DNA from: Phanerochaete sordida
Taxonomy: Eukaryota; Basidiomycota; Agaricomycetes; Polyporales; Phanerochaetaceae
Length of the DNA stretch: 64,000 nucleotides
Assembly (NCBI GenBank): GCA_019973155.2
Contig: BPQB01000023.1
Coordinates: forward strand, 248,001-312,000
Reading direction: 5' to 3'
Part shown: piece by piece, positions 1-12,252 of the stretch
Layout of the letters: each line of letters begins with the position of its first letter
Numbering within the stretch: position 1 is the first letter of the stretch
The notes under the pieces: generated by a model
What the model was told of the DNA's origin: nothing
Databases searched by the model: none
Seen by the model: only the letters and a program-made list of their open reading frames with translations
Program-made: the position numbers and the translations under genes

Positions 1-1088
1 ACGTGAACTATTACATGTGAACGCACCATAGCAGCCTTCACATCCGCCACAGGCTGTTGGGCCATCGCTTCCGTGGCCGCCCTCCACTCTCGCGCGTCCC
101 GCTGGAACTTTGCGCCTGGCACCCAGTCTGGGACGTACTTCACTGGGCAAGACCGTTAGGTCTGACGGCCACGACTGAGAGACGAAAACGCGCACGTAAT
201 GGGATGGAATCTACAAGATACGTCCCAACGTTTCCCGTGGCGGTGAGCGCGAAGAGAGCCTTCTGCGCGTTCGTAATGTACTTGTCTTCTGCAGACTTGA
301 CGTCTATGCCGTAGGTCACGCTCATAATGAGCTTTCCGAACACTCTGCTACATCATCAGTTCGCTTATACACAGCTGCGATTGCTTGGGTACTCACAATC
401 GCGTCACTTCGAACAGGTGGGTATCATCCTTGAGGAGGTCAGCAAGAAGCTCTCGCGCGCATCGCGTCTCCTCGTCGCGGTACCGTCCGGCTGCTCCTGG
501 GCGGAAATGCTGCGTGAAGAGCTTGCGCGCAAGCTTCCACGTGTCGTCGTATGGCATGAACGCGAGGTCCCAGGCCCAGCCACAACTATTGGCAGCGTAC
601 TCTTCAGAACTGTGTCGTCCTTGAAACGGAAACGAGGCAAGATGGCTCACAGGTCGAGCAGCATCGGCATGCGGGGTCTGGTCGAACGATTCAGTGCCAG
701 GAATCAAAGGAGAGAACGTGGATGTTCACCTGTCTGCATACAAGGCAGACCTCCTCTCGAACAGCTCGACAGCAACGCGGTGCGAGTTGATGACAACAAA
801 AGGCTTTCCCCAGACTTCATAGTATACCAGCTCAGAATCTGTAAGTGTCAGTCAAGCAATGATTCGGGAGCTTGGGAGGAACGCACCACTCTCCCGCCCC
901 CACCGCATGAACGTCAGCCATTCACGCTCCTTTGGAAAGCTGAGCGCGTTGCCGACGATTGGCCAACGCTTCGGACCAGGAGGAAGCGGTAGTCGCCTCA
1001 GTCTTCGCTTGACGATAAACGCAGTTATTGCACAGGCTAGGAGCGAAGCTAGAGTAGTGGCATTGTTCAGCCGAGAGAGATGCTCCAT
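1..1088 (-). CDS. Cytochrome P450, N-terminal part, cut by window edge
   Basis: Haem-thiolate monooxygenase of the endoplasmic reticulum (family knowledge). The start at 1088 gives an N-terminal hydrophobic anchor (residues about 8-25), a basic stop-transfer patch and the proline hinge LPPGPKRWPIVGN, the classic P450 entry. Further exons give VYYEVWGKPFVVINS, the helix-C stretch DDTWKLARKLFTQHF, then FGKLIMSVTYGIDV and YVPDWVPGAKFQRDAREW. At least five short introns with GT..AG ends separate these blocks. The I-helix, ExxR and the haem Cys motif lie beyond base 1, so function cannot be checked. The layout resembles the large agaricomycete families related to O-methylsterigmatocystin oxidoreductase; the subfamily is not assignable. 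Nothing damaging is seen in the part present. Confidence 0.88.
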
Positions 1089-2354
1089 CGCAGGCTGCAG
1101 TCGCAGGAGTCAAGGCAAGTGTTGAGACGATGACGGGAGCAAGAGGGCGGGAGGAGGGTCGTGGTCGTCCTATGGAAGACGTCGATAGCCTTGAAAGCCG
1201 AAGGGTTGTTCCCACAATCCACGTCTCATGACGAGCTGCCTTATCGTTGGAAGTCTCGCGAGGGTCAAATAGACATGGCCATAGCTTCGCTTAGGGACAG
1301 CACAGTTGCGATTGACGTCTCACGAAGGCTAAGTCCCTGTTCGAGGTTCTGATAAGCATGCGAAGACGGAGAAAGTCGCCATGAAGGCAACTGAATTTCC
1401 TGACCGTAAGTAAACGGGGTCGATGGTATATTCGGCGTGCGCCAAACATATTTGTGAGGGTCGCACAGTAGAAATATCGAAGAGGTATTTTGAGCTATAT
1501 ATTCGAGGCATGGCGGAGGTGTACGTTCGCCGTGGATGTCGACCGAGTTCAAATCCGAAGTCAGGCACAGCGCCATGAACCGCATCGTCACATTAGGAAG
1601 GGCGCATCAGATGCGCTCGATGTCCCTCAAGCGCCTGCGGGATAGTTCCTTCCTGTGCTTGCGACTCATCCAGAGTGCAAACGCGTTCCTCTATCCAAAG
1701 TGGAGCACATGCGGGTGTTTTCAAAGGTCAGTCCACGAACGTTCAACCCTATACTAAGCTTCTATCAGCCCGCAAATTGTGGCTAGCGTCTCCGAGTCGT
1801 GCTCATATCTTTCAAAGTTGACTGAGTCCATTATACTGTGACAGCTTTCCGCCAGTGTCTTTTTGGATATGGTCAAGGGTCCCAGTTTTATGGAAAGCCG
1901 GCTGTAGGGCCGAATCTGCAAAGCAGGATTGGTGCATTTCCAGAAAGCCTGATATCTGCCTCTTGTCGCCGGGCGCCAGCAAAGCGGACGGGGCGAGATA
2001 GCCCGGGACGTTTTTGTACGCCTCTTCCAGACTTCCGGATTTCTGCAGCTAATGGAATCTTCGTAGTGCCTTCCGTCACGCAGCTTCGGCTCACTTCTAA
2101 AGCTCGGCAATTGCTCATGGGTACCCGTCGTGCGGATATGTGTCACCCGTACTTATATACACTCCGAAAGGCCAGCCAGTGTCTCTTCACGCTGTAGTTT
2201 GTCCCAGACAGGTGTAAGCCACCTCGATTTCCTCGCTACCTTTTTCTTTGAAGGCGGAGCCCTTGTCAAGGTTCTGAATGGCACTTTTCTCAAATCTAGT
2301 ACCCGGGTAAAGCTGGCTGTTTATTGCCTTCATAGCACGTTCAAAGCATGCTGA
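1089..2354. other. Gene-poor stretch between P450 and GTPase pseudogene
   Basis: Holds the 5' flank of the minus-strand P450 and the upstream region of the plus-strand GTPase copy. Only short overlapping open frames without recognisable protein features were seen. Confidence 0.5.
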
Positions 2355-3340
2355 ATGTCACACACCAGGACCTGGAGTAATCATGCCTCTTCTAGCAGCA
2401 CACAGAGCTCAGACGTCGACAGCACTCTCAATATTCTGCTGGCTGGCAAAACCGGTTCGGGAAAGTCAACGCTGGTCTTGAAGGTGTTGGCTGTGGGCGA
2501 AAGCGATGTAGAAGTTGAGAGATACCAGGTTAGCCTCTCGTGAGGGCAGCACGATGATTATTTGACGCGGCTGCTCCCAGGCTGGAGGACGTGACCTCGA
2601 CAGGAAAATGGTCCTTCCCTCTCTAAGATCGCTGCGCTTGCATGAGAGCAAAGGGCTTCAGAATGGCTCCTCACAGGCTCTCGAGGCTGTCAAAGACTTC
2701 GTTGAGAGCCGGAAGAGTGGCCCCGCGGCGGGAAGGCTGCACGCCATCTGGTCAGCCGTTTTTTGGCTAGGTTCGCAGCCTAGCCGTGACTTAATTGTTG
2801 CAGGTACTGCGTCGAGGCACCCGCTGCAGGCGGACGAGCCTTTGAGGCAGGGGACATCACGCTCCTGGAGTCGCTCAAGAAGTCGGGAAACAAAGGTGAG
2901 AGTCAGGTAATGCCACTGGCTTCCATACTCAATCCCGAGATGCTTTGCAGTCCCTGTGATTATCGTGTTCACCAAATTTGACCGTGTAGAGTTCCGGGAG
3001 CAGCGCCGCCTCCAGAACGAGTACATCGAAAGTGGAATGGACGAGAGACAAGCAGTCATCAAGGCAAAGACCGACAGTCATTCGGCAGCGCTGAAGACCT
3101 ACCACAAGACCTGTGTCGCATCGCTAAAATCAAACCTGCCTTCAGATGCGTGGACGGCACACTGCGCAATTTCCAGTAAACGTACGTTCAATTTGTTTTC
3201 GAAATAAGCCTCCGGGTCTGCTCACGCGCATGATAGACAAGGAGTCAATACTGTCCCTTGTCGGACTCACGACCTCTACACTCGCGTCATGACCTGCTTC
3301 GAACATTGTTTGGGGTGCATCTACTTTTAGTAGGCAGCCG
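2355..3340 (+). pseudogene. Truncated P-loop GTPase paralogue (copy A)
   Basis: Homologue of the two intact GTPases at 13393-15299 and 15530-17646. The exons read 2355-2528, 2581-2750, 2804-2895 and from 2951. They carry a Walker A (G1) motif GKTGSGKST, a G3 region LHESKGL where the paralogue has LHDSKGL, and a G4 motif FTKFD. After the block matching LTTSTLTS of copy B, an in-frame TGA at 3290-3292 ends the reading frame. The bases behind it still translate to a stretch (NIVWGAST) aligning with copy B (GVVWASVQ), so the stop is a mutation inside former coding sequence. The whole C-terminal half seen in copy B is absent. The G3 Asp to Glu change also argues against normal GTP hydrolysis. A truncated product is possible but I favour a pseudogene. 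Confidence 0.72.
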
Positions 3341-3840
3341 TGATCGCTGAGATCAACGTCGGATGACGGCATTGACGGACGAGCTCACGTCGTCGCGTCG
3401 CGAGCATCCTCATGTTTTCCCGTTCAGATCATGTAGTATTTCTCAAATATTTTTGATACCCCAAGCGTCGTGCGTGTCACCTTGGCGGTCCAGTTGGTCC
3501 TTTCTGTACATCGCTGAGACCGGACGTAGCCAGCCCGGGCAGCCCGCTCGCCGCTCGCCGTGACGCGAGGGTCACAAGTCACGGTAGGGTCCACGTGGAC
3601 CCCGGAGCCTTCTTCGCGCTTTGCCACGAACTACGACGAGCAATGCCAACTCTCTCGACATGCACCTCCCTCGGCCTCTAGTCTCGTGCTCAGACTTCCA
3701 CTCCTTTTGGGGCACGCAGTCCGGACAGCATATCTTTTGGCAGCCAACGCGACAGAACTCTAATAAACACGTGAAGGCGCTGCTTTATTAGACGGTCATC
3801 GCGGATATGGGGCACCTCTCCTCTGTTCCCTACTCCCACC
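3341..3840. other. Intergenic stretch upstream of CCCH/RBR gene
   Basis: No protein or RNA gene recognised. It probably contains decayed 3' sequence of the GTPase copy and the promoter of the next gene. Confidence 0.5.
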
Positions 3841-6800
3841 ATGTCTCAGCCTCATGGACCTGTCCAGAGGCAGAACCTATGCAGAACCTATCAGAAGGGG
3901 TCTTGTCGCTTTGGCGACAGGTGCAAGTTTGCGCATGTTAAACCAGGTACTGTTAGGCGCCCCCTGCTCGGTCACCCAGGGATCTCGGTCACTCGCCCAT
4001 ACTGAGTCGACCCTTTGCCTGTAGGTCTCGGAGGCGCGTACAGTGAATCTATATGATTTACGATATATTATAGCCTGTGTAGCATAGCATTTAAGGCCAG
4101 TGCAGCTACTCGAGATAATATATACTGTCCTGGCTGACTGTAGGCGCCCAAATCTGGACACAGATCGTAAAACATGTGCTGGAGCACTCGTTATGCACAT
4201 GTGTCTCTTCTCCTGATACATAGTTTGTGCTGTGCATATCATATTGACATCCCGATACTTGTAGAGGCAAAACGCTTGTCGAGGTATGAGAATTGGCTAG
4301 GTGACCGAGTTCTATGTCCAGCCCCATTTAGGCACTCACCGCCGAGTTGGGTTTATGCTGGCTGCTGTACTCGTCCCTTTATTCTCAGATACTGTGTACA
4401 CACTGAGAATACACTTGCAATTATGAATCTCAATTTTCGTGGGCTTCTGAGGTAGTTTGAGCCCACTGCGCGGCGCGCACTTTAGCGTGACCGACTTCAG
4501 GGCGGCTAACAGTAGGCTTCAAAGTACCAAGGTCATCTCAGACAGGGGCCTGAACAGTTCCGCAGCCGTGTCACCAGCTTCAGAAACATCCCGCCAACAA
4601 CAGAGCTCGGACAACCGCGGCAGCAAAGAGGTCAGTTATCTTCAAATTGCCCCAAATCCTCGCTCAAAAAGGAAACCGTGTTGATATATACCCTCAGGCC
4701 AGGGACGTAGGCGTACAGCGAATGCCCGCGAACACTACGACAGCACAGAGTAACGGCACCAAGAACGAAATCTGCAGATACTTCACGCAAGGGTCTTGCA
4801 AGTTTGGTTCTCGCTGCCGTTTCTCTCATATTGCCCTATCCGAGGGCGACGTCGGTACCGATGCGCCTATCGGGGCCAGCGCGGTACGTTACCTCGGCTT
4901 TGCGAGACTGCTAAAGTTGAACTCGTAGATTCTCTAGGGACCGAATATACGAACCGACTCGACGTACTCGCCAGCACTCGCAGGAATATTCGGGCGCCCA
5001 GATACTGTCAATACATTCACCCGTAGTGTGAGCGACTCCACATCGGACACTCTCTGCGCAGCTCACGACTTTTAATTAGACCCAAGCAAGGCGTAAGCCC
5101 TGCTTCAAATGGAACGCTACAGCGACATGCAAGAAGGGCGATGCATGTGAATACTTTCACGACCCTGCTGTTCCTGACCGGCTGAAGCACGAGCATGAAC
5201 GGCGCAAAGCTGAGGAAGAGGCCAGACGTGTATTGGAAGCTGAAGAACGCCGCCGGATGGAGGAACGTGTGAGAGAGGATCGTCGTCGTGAAGATGAGCG
5301 GCGTCGGGAGGAAGAAGAGCGTAACCGGCAAGCCGAGATTGAGCGGCGGCGCGCGCAAGAGCACGCCAGACAGCAAGCCGAAACGCAGAGGCGCCACGAA
5401 GAGCAGCGAGCACGACGTGAAGCTGAGCAGTCCGCAAAGCGCGAAGAGCAGAATCGCATCGACGCTGCGCGGACGATCACTGACACTGTTGACAACTGCA
5501 TCGTCACCTTCTCTGCAGGTCTTGCTGTCGAGGCTATCATCGCGAGCTTCGAAGTCACTCGCGGACGCATCATGGGGCTTCCTCAGGGCGTCCAGGCCAG
5601 AGACATCATCGCACTCTTTGAACGTCAGGGTCTTGCCCGGACGAGCTTCGCGGTGGGGAAGGCGTACAGGAGCAACTGCGCGTTCATCTCGATCGACACT
5701 AGCCTTGTCCCGCACCTGGACGACCTCCCGCCCTTGCAGGCCGTCACTCTACGTTTCACCCCCTTCAAGAATTCCCTCGCGGACGACGGCTCGGGTGCGA
5801 CTGCGTTTGGTCGTACAGTGTCCTTCCAGGTCGTCCAGAGGTCCTCAGATCCCATAACCCTGCTGACCGCCCTGGAAACGCATCTACTCCAGCTTCCAGG
5901 AGTACCTAGGGCCCGCAGTGTACGGCGGGAGAGGCTGTCAGGTGGAGGCGATGGGCGCACATCATTCTCCGCCGAGTTCGATACATGGGAGAACGCCCGG
6001 ATGTTCCGCGACAGACTTCACGGCGACCGTGCCTTCCGCTTGGGCGGCATCGCCTGCTATTACAACCGCCTCTTCCTGCCGTCCAAGTACTCCTACCCCA
6101 TCTTCGTCTCGACACCCCAGTACAACGTGCAGAAGGCACAGTGGGACGAGCTCGCCGAGGCGTGCAGGGAGGCGCGCTGCGAACTCAAAGTGCGCAACAT
6201 GCCCGACGGCAAGGTCCGCCTCAACCTGCATGGCGACGTCCTCGAGCAAGTCGGCCCGCTGAAGGTGCGCGCAGAGCAGCTCGCGCAGGGCACGACCATC
6301 AACATGTGGAACCGCCGCCTCTTCGATCAGGCCACAGGCCAGAAGCTGACGGACGACCTGCGCGACACCACTGGCGCCCTCGTCGAAGTCGACAGGCGCA
6401 TCAAGGCTCTCCGCGCGTACGGCCCTACACGCGCGGTCGAAAGAGCCCGCGAGCAGCTCGAGTTCTACGCCGAAGAACTGGCTCAGAAGGAGTATGTGAA
6501 GGAGCTCACGGCGCAGCGTACAGTCCGGTTCTTCGTCGAGGTCGGATATCCACAGCTGAAGGAGACGTACGGGGAGGACATGGTCACGCTCGACCTCGTC
6601 TCGACCCCGAGGAAGATCACCGTCACAGGCGACGAGGAGATCCGACACCGCCTCGACCGGCTCTTTGCCGAGTCCTTCAGCGAATGGACTAGCACCAGCG
6701 GCACCGCCGACGTCGAGCACACCTGCCCCATCTGCATGTGCCCCGCGACAGCGCCGAGCGCGCTCGGGTGCGGGCACGTTTACTGCACCGAGTGCCTCAC

Positions 6801-7674
6801 GCACTTCGTCCGGAGCGCGCTCGAGGGCGACGCCTTCCCGCTCCGCTGCTCGGGCGACGAGGGCCGCTGCGGCGCGCCCCTCGCGATCGCGGTCCTCGAA
6901 CGCTTCCTCCACGCAGGCCGCTTCCAGCAGCTCCTCGAGGCCGCGTTCCACGCCCACATCGCGCAGCACCCCGACACGCTCCGCCCATGCCGCACCGCCG
7001 GCTGCACCCAGCTCTACGCACCGCTTGCGGCCCGCGTCGCCGTGCAGTGCCCCGCATGCTTCACACGCGCGTGCGGCGCGTGCGGGCGCGCGCCGCACGC
7101 GGGGCAGTCCTGCGAGGACGCGGCGCGCGACCCGAGCGAGGCGTACCTCGCGAGCGCGGCGAGCGGCGTGCGGCGCTGCCCGCGGTGCGCCGTGCCCGTG
7201 TTCAAGGACGGCGGGTGCCAGCACGTCGCGTGCCGCTGCGGCGCACACGTGTGCTGGCGCTGCCTCGCCGCGTTCGACGCGAGCGACGCGTGCTACGCGC
7301 ACATGGGCGCCGCGCACGGCGGGATCTACGAGGAGGACATGGAGGCGGCGGAGCGGCGCGGGCATGTTGCGCGCCCGGAGCCGGCGATCCCTGCGGAGTT
7401 CGTCGAGGAGGACAGGCTCGCGCGGTTGCAGGCTGGGCTGGAGGCGCGGCCTGCCCCGCCGGTCTTCGTGCGCCGCCAGCAGGAGGTGCAAGCGCGCAGG
7501 GAGGCGGAGTACAATGCGTGGGCGATGGACTACAACCGGCGGTGGGGCGAAGATCAGGGTGCCCGCGCCGACGACATGCGCAGACGGCGGGAGGAGGCTG
7601 CCCGCCGAGAGACAGAGCGTGCTGAGGCGGAGCGTGCGCGGCAGCAGCGTGGAGGTTGGTGTGTTGTGATGTAG
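3841..7674 (+). CDS. Triple CCCH zinc finger / RBR-type E3 ubiquitin ligase
   Basis: Likely RNA-binding ubiquitin ligase. The ATG at 3841 opens directly into a C-x7-C-x5-C-x3-H finger. A second finger of the same spacing lies at about 4770-4830 and a third, C-x8-C-x5-C-x3-H, at about 5101-5160. A Glu/Arg-rich coiled coil follows (about 5190-5450). Next is a region of about 420 residues resembling the RRM/KH-like segments before RBR modules. RING1 starts at 6724 (CPIC..CGHVYCTEC), followed by an IBR with paired Cys, then RING2 (CPRC, KDGGCQHVACRCG, CWRC). The Cys codon at 7216-7218 occupies the catalytic Rcat position. A charged helical tail ends in GWCVVM. The last exon runs from about 5081 to the stop without interruption. 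Exons between the first and second finger (about 3947-4700) include an unusually long intron and are not fully resolved. GC content rises strongly toward the 3' half. The domain order recalls the C-terminal part of plant DEAH11/12-type proteins. Confidence 0.85.
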
Positions 7675-8337
7675 AGGCGGTAGATGGTGCGCATCATTGC
7701 TCCTTGCTGAATTGAGTGTATATTAGGATTAAATTGTACCTCCGCCACGGTCTTCCTGCCAGACGCCCTCTTGCCTTCCCCCAGATCGTTCGTTTGCGTA
7801 TATGAATGTCGTCGCGTTGCCCGATGACTTTGCCAAGGGCCCTGCCTCCCTTCCTCGCTCGCGCGCTCGTGCACACTGCTAAGCGAAAGACGCGCCGGCG
7901 AGAGTGGGCGCGTCGACAGCGGCCGTCGTGGTCACGCTTGTATTTGCCCACAAGGTACACCTGCCGCCGCCCAGTCGGCAACTGGCACTAAGCTGACGAT
8001 TATCGTTTGGCGATATGCTTGGAACAGGGCTCTCGTCAGTGGGACGAGGGACAGACCGGGATCATCAGCCACCTGTGCCTGAGGACGACGTGTGCCGCGA
8101 GAGCGTACGAGGTTGAGCGCGGCACAGCAAATGCATGATCATGGTGGAAGGTATAATGTATCTTCGTTGCGATACTTCGTCCAATTGCGGGTATCTCTGT
8201 GAGAAATAATACATGTGTACTAGCACGTCTGACTGCGTAGCCGTGCACTGCAGAGATAGCTCAGTCAGCGTTCTATACTCTGACGTAGATATGACATACC
8301 TGAGGACGGGGTAGAGAAAAAGGAGTAGCCAAGCAGG
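7675..8337. other. Intergenic, tail-to-tail region
   Basis: Lies between the convergent RBR ligase gene and F-box gene and holds both 3' regions. No further gene or repeat recognised. Confidence 0.5.
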
Positions 8338-9177
8338 CTAGTTGAACGTAACGAGCTTGAGCACCTGCGGGTGCTCGTCGAACTGCTCTTCAAAGTGCTT
8401 CTGCTCCTTCTGCGCCTCCGGGAAGACGACTTGCTTCAGGCTGCTCTCCGTCACCACGCGTATCCACCAGTCATCTCGCTCGGACTCGGACGTGAACGGC
8501 AGATCCGTGAAAGTCATCTGCTCGAGCGACAGCGAGCGAACGATCGCGTCCTTGACGTCCTTCGTTATCCTCGCGTACTGCATGAAGTGCATGGATTTCT
8601 GCGCACAGGACAATCAGCCATGCATCGCCGAGCGAGTCCGAGGATGCCCTACCAGGTTGGCCGACTGCTCGACAAACGGTGCAATCATCGACGCGCCGAG
8701 GTGTCCGATATAGAGCGCCTCGGGTTCGAGGACGCGAAGCAGCTCCGAGAGGTGCACGACGCCGCTCGGAGTGGGGTCGAACGGCGGGACGACGCATACC
8801 GCGCTGACGTGCGGCAGCGTGCGCGCGAGCGCGAGCAGACTGCGGCTGTGTCTGCTGCTCACGCGTAGATTGCGCACGCAGGCAGCGAGGTGCGGGTGCG
8901 CGGCGAGGAGAGGCGCGACGCAATCGATGTGCCGCCGCGAGACGAGCTGCAGGCTGCTGTAGAGCTGCGGCGTGCCGATGCGCGCCCACTGTTGGCAGAC
9001 GAGGAGCACGTCTGCCGCGGGCGCGCGATCCTGGCACACAAGAGCTTGACTTGCAGTCTCGAGGCGTGTGTCGGCGAAGAAGTCGGCTGGTGGGAGGAGT
9101 AGGCAGAGGCCGAGGATCTCGACGAGGAGCTCCTCTGGGAGGTCTTGGATGTGCATGATGGGGCCGCTACAGTCCAA
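8338..9177 (-). CDS. F-box domain protein
   Basis: Probable substrate receptor of an SCF ubiquitin ligase (family knowledge). The N-terminus IQDLPEELLVEILGLCLLL is a typical F-box opening, followed by VLLVCQQWARIGTPQLYSSL, the usual fungal F-box continuation. A leucine-rich middle region follows. One intron (about 8612-8661) joins QSANL to KSMHFMQYARI. The stop is at 8338. Two Met codons are possible starts, 9177 and 9156; the second begins right before the F-box. Its order and wording are close to the F-box gene on the minus strand at 59677-60969 (VLLVCQQWARIGTPQLYSSL against LLLVSKKWLRIGLPLLYTSL), so the two are paralogues. Confidence 0.8.
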
Positions 9178-9418
9178 AAATGCTCGTTAGCATGAGTGTG
9201 GGGAGAACAAAATGCGTCAAAGCGTACGAGCAGACGAGAGGTGAGGTGTCGGGGCTGTGACCGACGCGGTGCTACTTAAACCTCGGACATATGCTAAGCG
9301 CCCGATTTGAGACGCGGGTGCAGGAGCACCGCCACCTCGTTGCAAGACCCGGATGTTTCACTCTGATCGTACGCTGCCTATGCTGTGCGTCAAGATATTC
9401 TCGCTGGCGACGCGCGCC

Positions 9419-10234
9419 CTACGATACAGGAATGCACGGCAGCATCGCGCTCAGGACCCGCTTGCTCAACCGCTTCTTCGACCCCTTCGCGTCGTCGAGG
9501 ACCTCCTCCTCGGGCTCCTTCGCATCCTCCAGCGCCACCCCCGCCTCTTCCCCACCCCGCGCAACCCCGCCGGCGATGGCCGGCGCTTCCTCATGGGGCT
9601 CGTCGTCCCAGTCGTCGGGGCCCGCGTCCGACGCGAGCCACTGCGCGTTCGGGCCGTGGTGCGGGATGAACCACTGCGTCGTGTCGCGCTCGTCGTGGAT
9701 CGAGAAGCAGCCCGTGCTCGCGCTGCTCACGGTGCCGTCCGACGCCTGCGACGCCGCGTCCCACTCGGGCTCGCCGCGGCGCGCGGGCAGCGCGGCGCGC
9801 CATGCGTCGATGACCTCCTCGCGCGTGACGGCGCGTTTCGCCGCGGCGTAGCTGCGACACGCCGCGCAGTCGCGGTCGGCGCGCGCGCCCGCACTCGCCT
9901 CGGTGCCAGACCGAGGGCGGGGTCCGTCTCGGGGTTCGCCGAGGTGGGGCGGGGATGCGCGGGGTGCGGGGAGGAGCGCTTCCGTGGAGTCGTCCTTGGC
10001 CCACGAGGTCCAGCCTTCGCATGTGTGTCTGAGCGGCGCGAGCGAAGGGGTCATGTAGGACTCGTCGTCGAGAGTAGGTGGCATGCCATCGGGGAGGAAC
10101 GATTTCGAGCTGTTCAGCGAGGACCGGCTGCTCGGACGCTCCGAGATTGACGGGGTGCGGATGGACGGAGGGCCGGTCTTGCGAAAGACGTCGGCGGGGA
10201 ACTCTGGGGGTGGCAGTCGGATGAAGGTGGGCAT
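9419..10234 (-). CDS. Hypothetical acidic low-complexity protein
   Basis: A 271-residue intronless frame from ATG 10234. It opens with PTFIRLPPPEFPADVFRKTG, then a Ser/Pro/Thr-rich tract, a conserved-looking middle (DRDCAACRSYAAAKRAVTRE, then WFIPHHGPNAQWLASD) and an acidic Glu-rich stretch before a basic end. No known domain recognised. The frame stays open upstream to 10783, but that extension has no protein-like character, so the inner ATG is preferred. GC and third-position bias resemble the neighbouring host genes. Confidence 0.6.
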   Translation of the reverse strand: MPTFIRLPPPEFPADVFRKTGPPSIRTPSISERPSSRSSLNSSKSFLPDGMPPTLDDESYMTPSLAPLRHTCEGWTSWAKDDSTEALLPAPRASPPHLGEPRDGPRPRSGTEASAGARADRDCAACRSYAAAKRAVTREEVIDAWRAALPARRGEPEWDAASQASDGTVSSASTGCFSIHDERDTTQWFIPHHGPNAQWLASDAGPDDWDDEPHEEAPAIAGGVARGGEEAGVALEDAKEPEEEVLDDAKGSKKRLSKRVLSAMLPCIPVS

Positions 10235-12252
10235 GATGCTCGCAGAGCAGGTGGTGATGATATGTGTTGAGGGTCGGCTGCTGCCAGGAGTGTTATAGCA
10301 AATGGAGAGACAGACATGCGGCCAGCGCAACAATGGCGGTCGCTGGTAACGAGACGTTGGGCGGAGCTCGTCGCGAGCCAAGTCAATGAGCGTCGCTAGG
10401 AGGACGAGGGGAGATGCGGCAACCCTACGGGCGGTGTAGACAATTATGTCGAGGACACAATAAGAAAGCGCGAACGTGAAGACCACTCCGGGAAGTCCGG
10501 GAAAGTCGGACAAAACGCCAAGGCGCACGTGACCTGCTGTGCAATTGTTGTGTCCGCAACGACGCGTCCGCAATTGACTGACAGGAAACAATGCGCAGCC
10601 TATGAGAGTTTCACGCTTCCTGACCGGCAGCAGGAGCACAGGTCCGTTCTTGAGTGGCTGTGCAAGGGCCGCCGGCGAATCGCGCGCGCCGGATGCTGGC
10701 ATAACGCATCCGAGTCGTACATTGAGAGTGGGAGGTCCTGCGTGCGCGTAGCACGCTTCAAGCAGAAGTAGAAATGCGGTCATAACGTTGAATGAGACCA
10801 GCCGAGACCAGCAGTGACTCTAAGATGGGCGTCCTGAGGAAAAGCCGTGAGCGACTCGGACGTTCGCCAAGATAGCCTGGCCAGAACAACCAGCTGAAGT
10901 CGTCGAGGCGGTTCTGATGACTGAGCTCCCGGCAACTCGGGAGCTCAGCCGTCCATGAAGAGCGCAGCGCTTCGGTGCAGCTCCCGTCTGGGTTCTTCCA
11001 CATGCTGCTTCTTCCACGCTCTTCCTCGAGCAGCAGCACACCTCTGCGCGCCACCACTGTTCTTCTCGACGCTTCTCCAGTCTGCGACGTTCTGCGGCTT
11101 CTTGTAGACGTGTTGCCTCTCGCTCATTCAACTGCCACTACCCGCGTTTCGCCCGATTAGACGGGGCGGGATTGTGGAGGCTGTCGAAGGCGTCTCCGGT
11201 TTTGCATGTTGCGAGAGTATTCCGCTTCGAGCGCGAGCAGCGCTTTGCCAGAGCCTAGCCGAGAAATCAGTAAATGCACAGAGACGCGTCGATATATAGT
11301 CACCCACATTTTGACCAGCAACGTTCGCGCTCCTTCGGTCCTCATATACCTCCTACAATGCCAAAGTGCACGGAGAGAGGGCTGATATGCATTGTTCCTG
11401 AGCCCTCGGCGCCTTCAGAGCAAAATCAACACGCAAACATGAAGCAACTCACCAAGTTGACACCGTCTCGCTGACCTACACTCGGCCGTCGTTGCCTCCA
11501 GGGAGCGCATTCTGTGAAAGCGACACAAAAAATACGCTTATGGACCCCCTAAACTAGAGAACGAGCGGGTTTGATCTTCATGCCTGCGCTTTGCCCCCGA
11601 GTCGTCGTGGTGCTGGCGAAAATATGCAGACTATACGAGTTAGCGTTCGTTCCTGAGATCGAACGGCAAAGCATGGGGATCCAGGCGAGCTCACCTCTCT
11701 GGCCTCCATAGCTTCAAATAGCTGTTCTTCCGGAAGGATGTTCGCTGTACACGTCGTTCCTTAGATATCGTTTCGTCACCGCGGCCGGGCCATTCTAGAC
11801 ACTATTCAGCTCACCTGGATCGGTATGCTCCTAGCTCCTAGCACTTGATATAAATATACGACATAGTGGCCCTAATTCAGCAGGCTCTTTGGATCGGTGC
11901 ATGGTGTAGGTAAGAGACCCGAGAGAGAAGCCGCCAAGAATTGTCGTCGGGAAAAACTTGGAGATGTAGAACGGAGGCAGCCAAGCACACGCAGATTCCT
12001 GTCTGATTCTAGCTTTCAAGACTCCATAGAGCCTGTACAGAGACCTGAAGATCGAGATGGGAGCAGGCTGAGAGAGCTGGCAGTGCGTATCGTCGTCGAA
12101 CATAAGACGAAATGTCACGTGGACCTGGGCTTCGTGGCGTCCGGCCGGGGCGGGGGTCTGTGACCATCACGTCACACTTCCCTTTGTCCCGCGCTACTTA
12201 CCAGCGTGACTGTTCCCAGGACCGCCCAAGCCGTGCTTTCTCCACTACCACC
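10235..12252. other. Long gene-poor stretch
   Basis: About 2 kb without a gene I can support. A short minus-strand frame near 10820-11131 starts with a Glu/Arg helix (EREATRLQEAAERRRLEKRR) that could be a coding remnant, but it has no context. The rest holds the promoters of the flanking genes. Confidence 0.45.

Noticed and set aside
140..343. Independent small minus-strand gene
   Set aside because: It is an exon of the P450; splice phases and P450 wording continue through both neighbours.
5962..7491. Long minus-strand frame opposite the RBR ligase
   Set aside because: GC-rich shadow of the real gene: Ala/Arg/Glu repeats without domain, while the plus strand has zinc-binding motifs.
10235..10783. 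N-terminal extension of the hypothetical gene at 9419-10234
   Set aside because: Open frame but no protein-like composition; the inner ATG at 10234 starts the coherent part.
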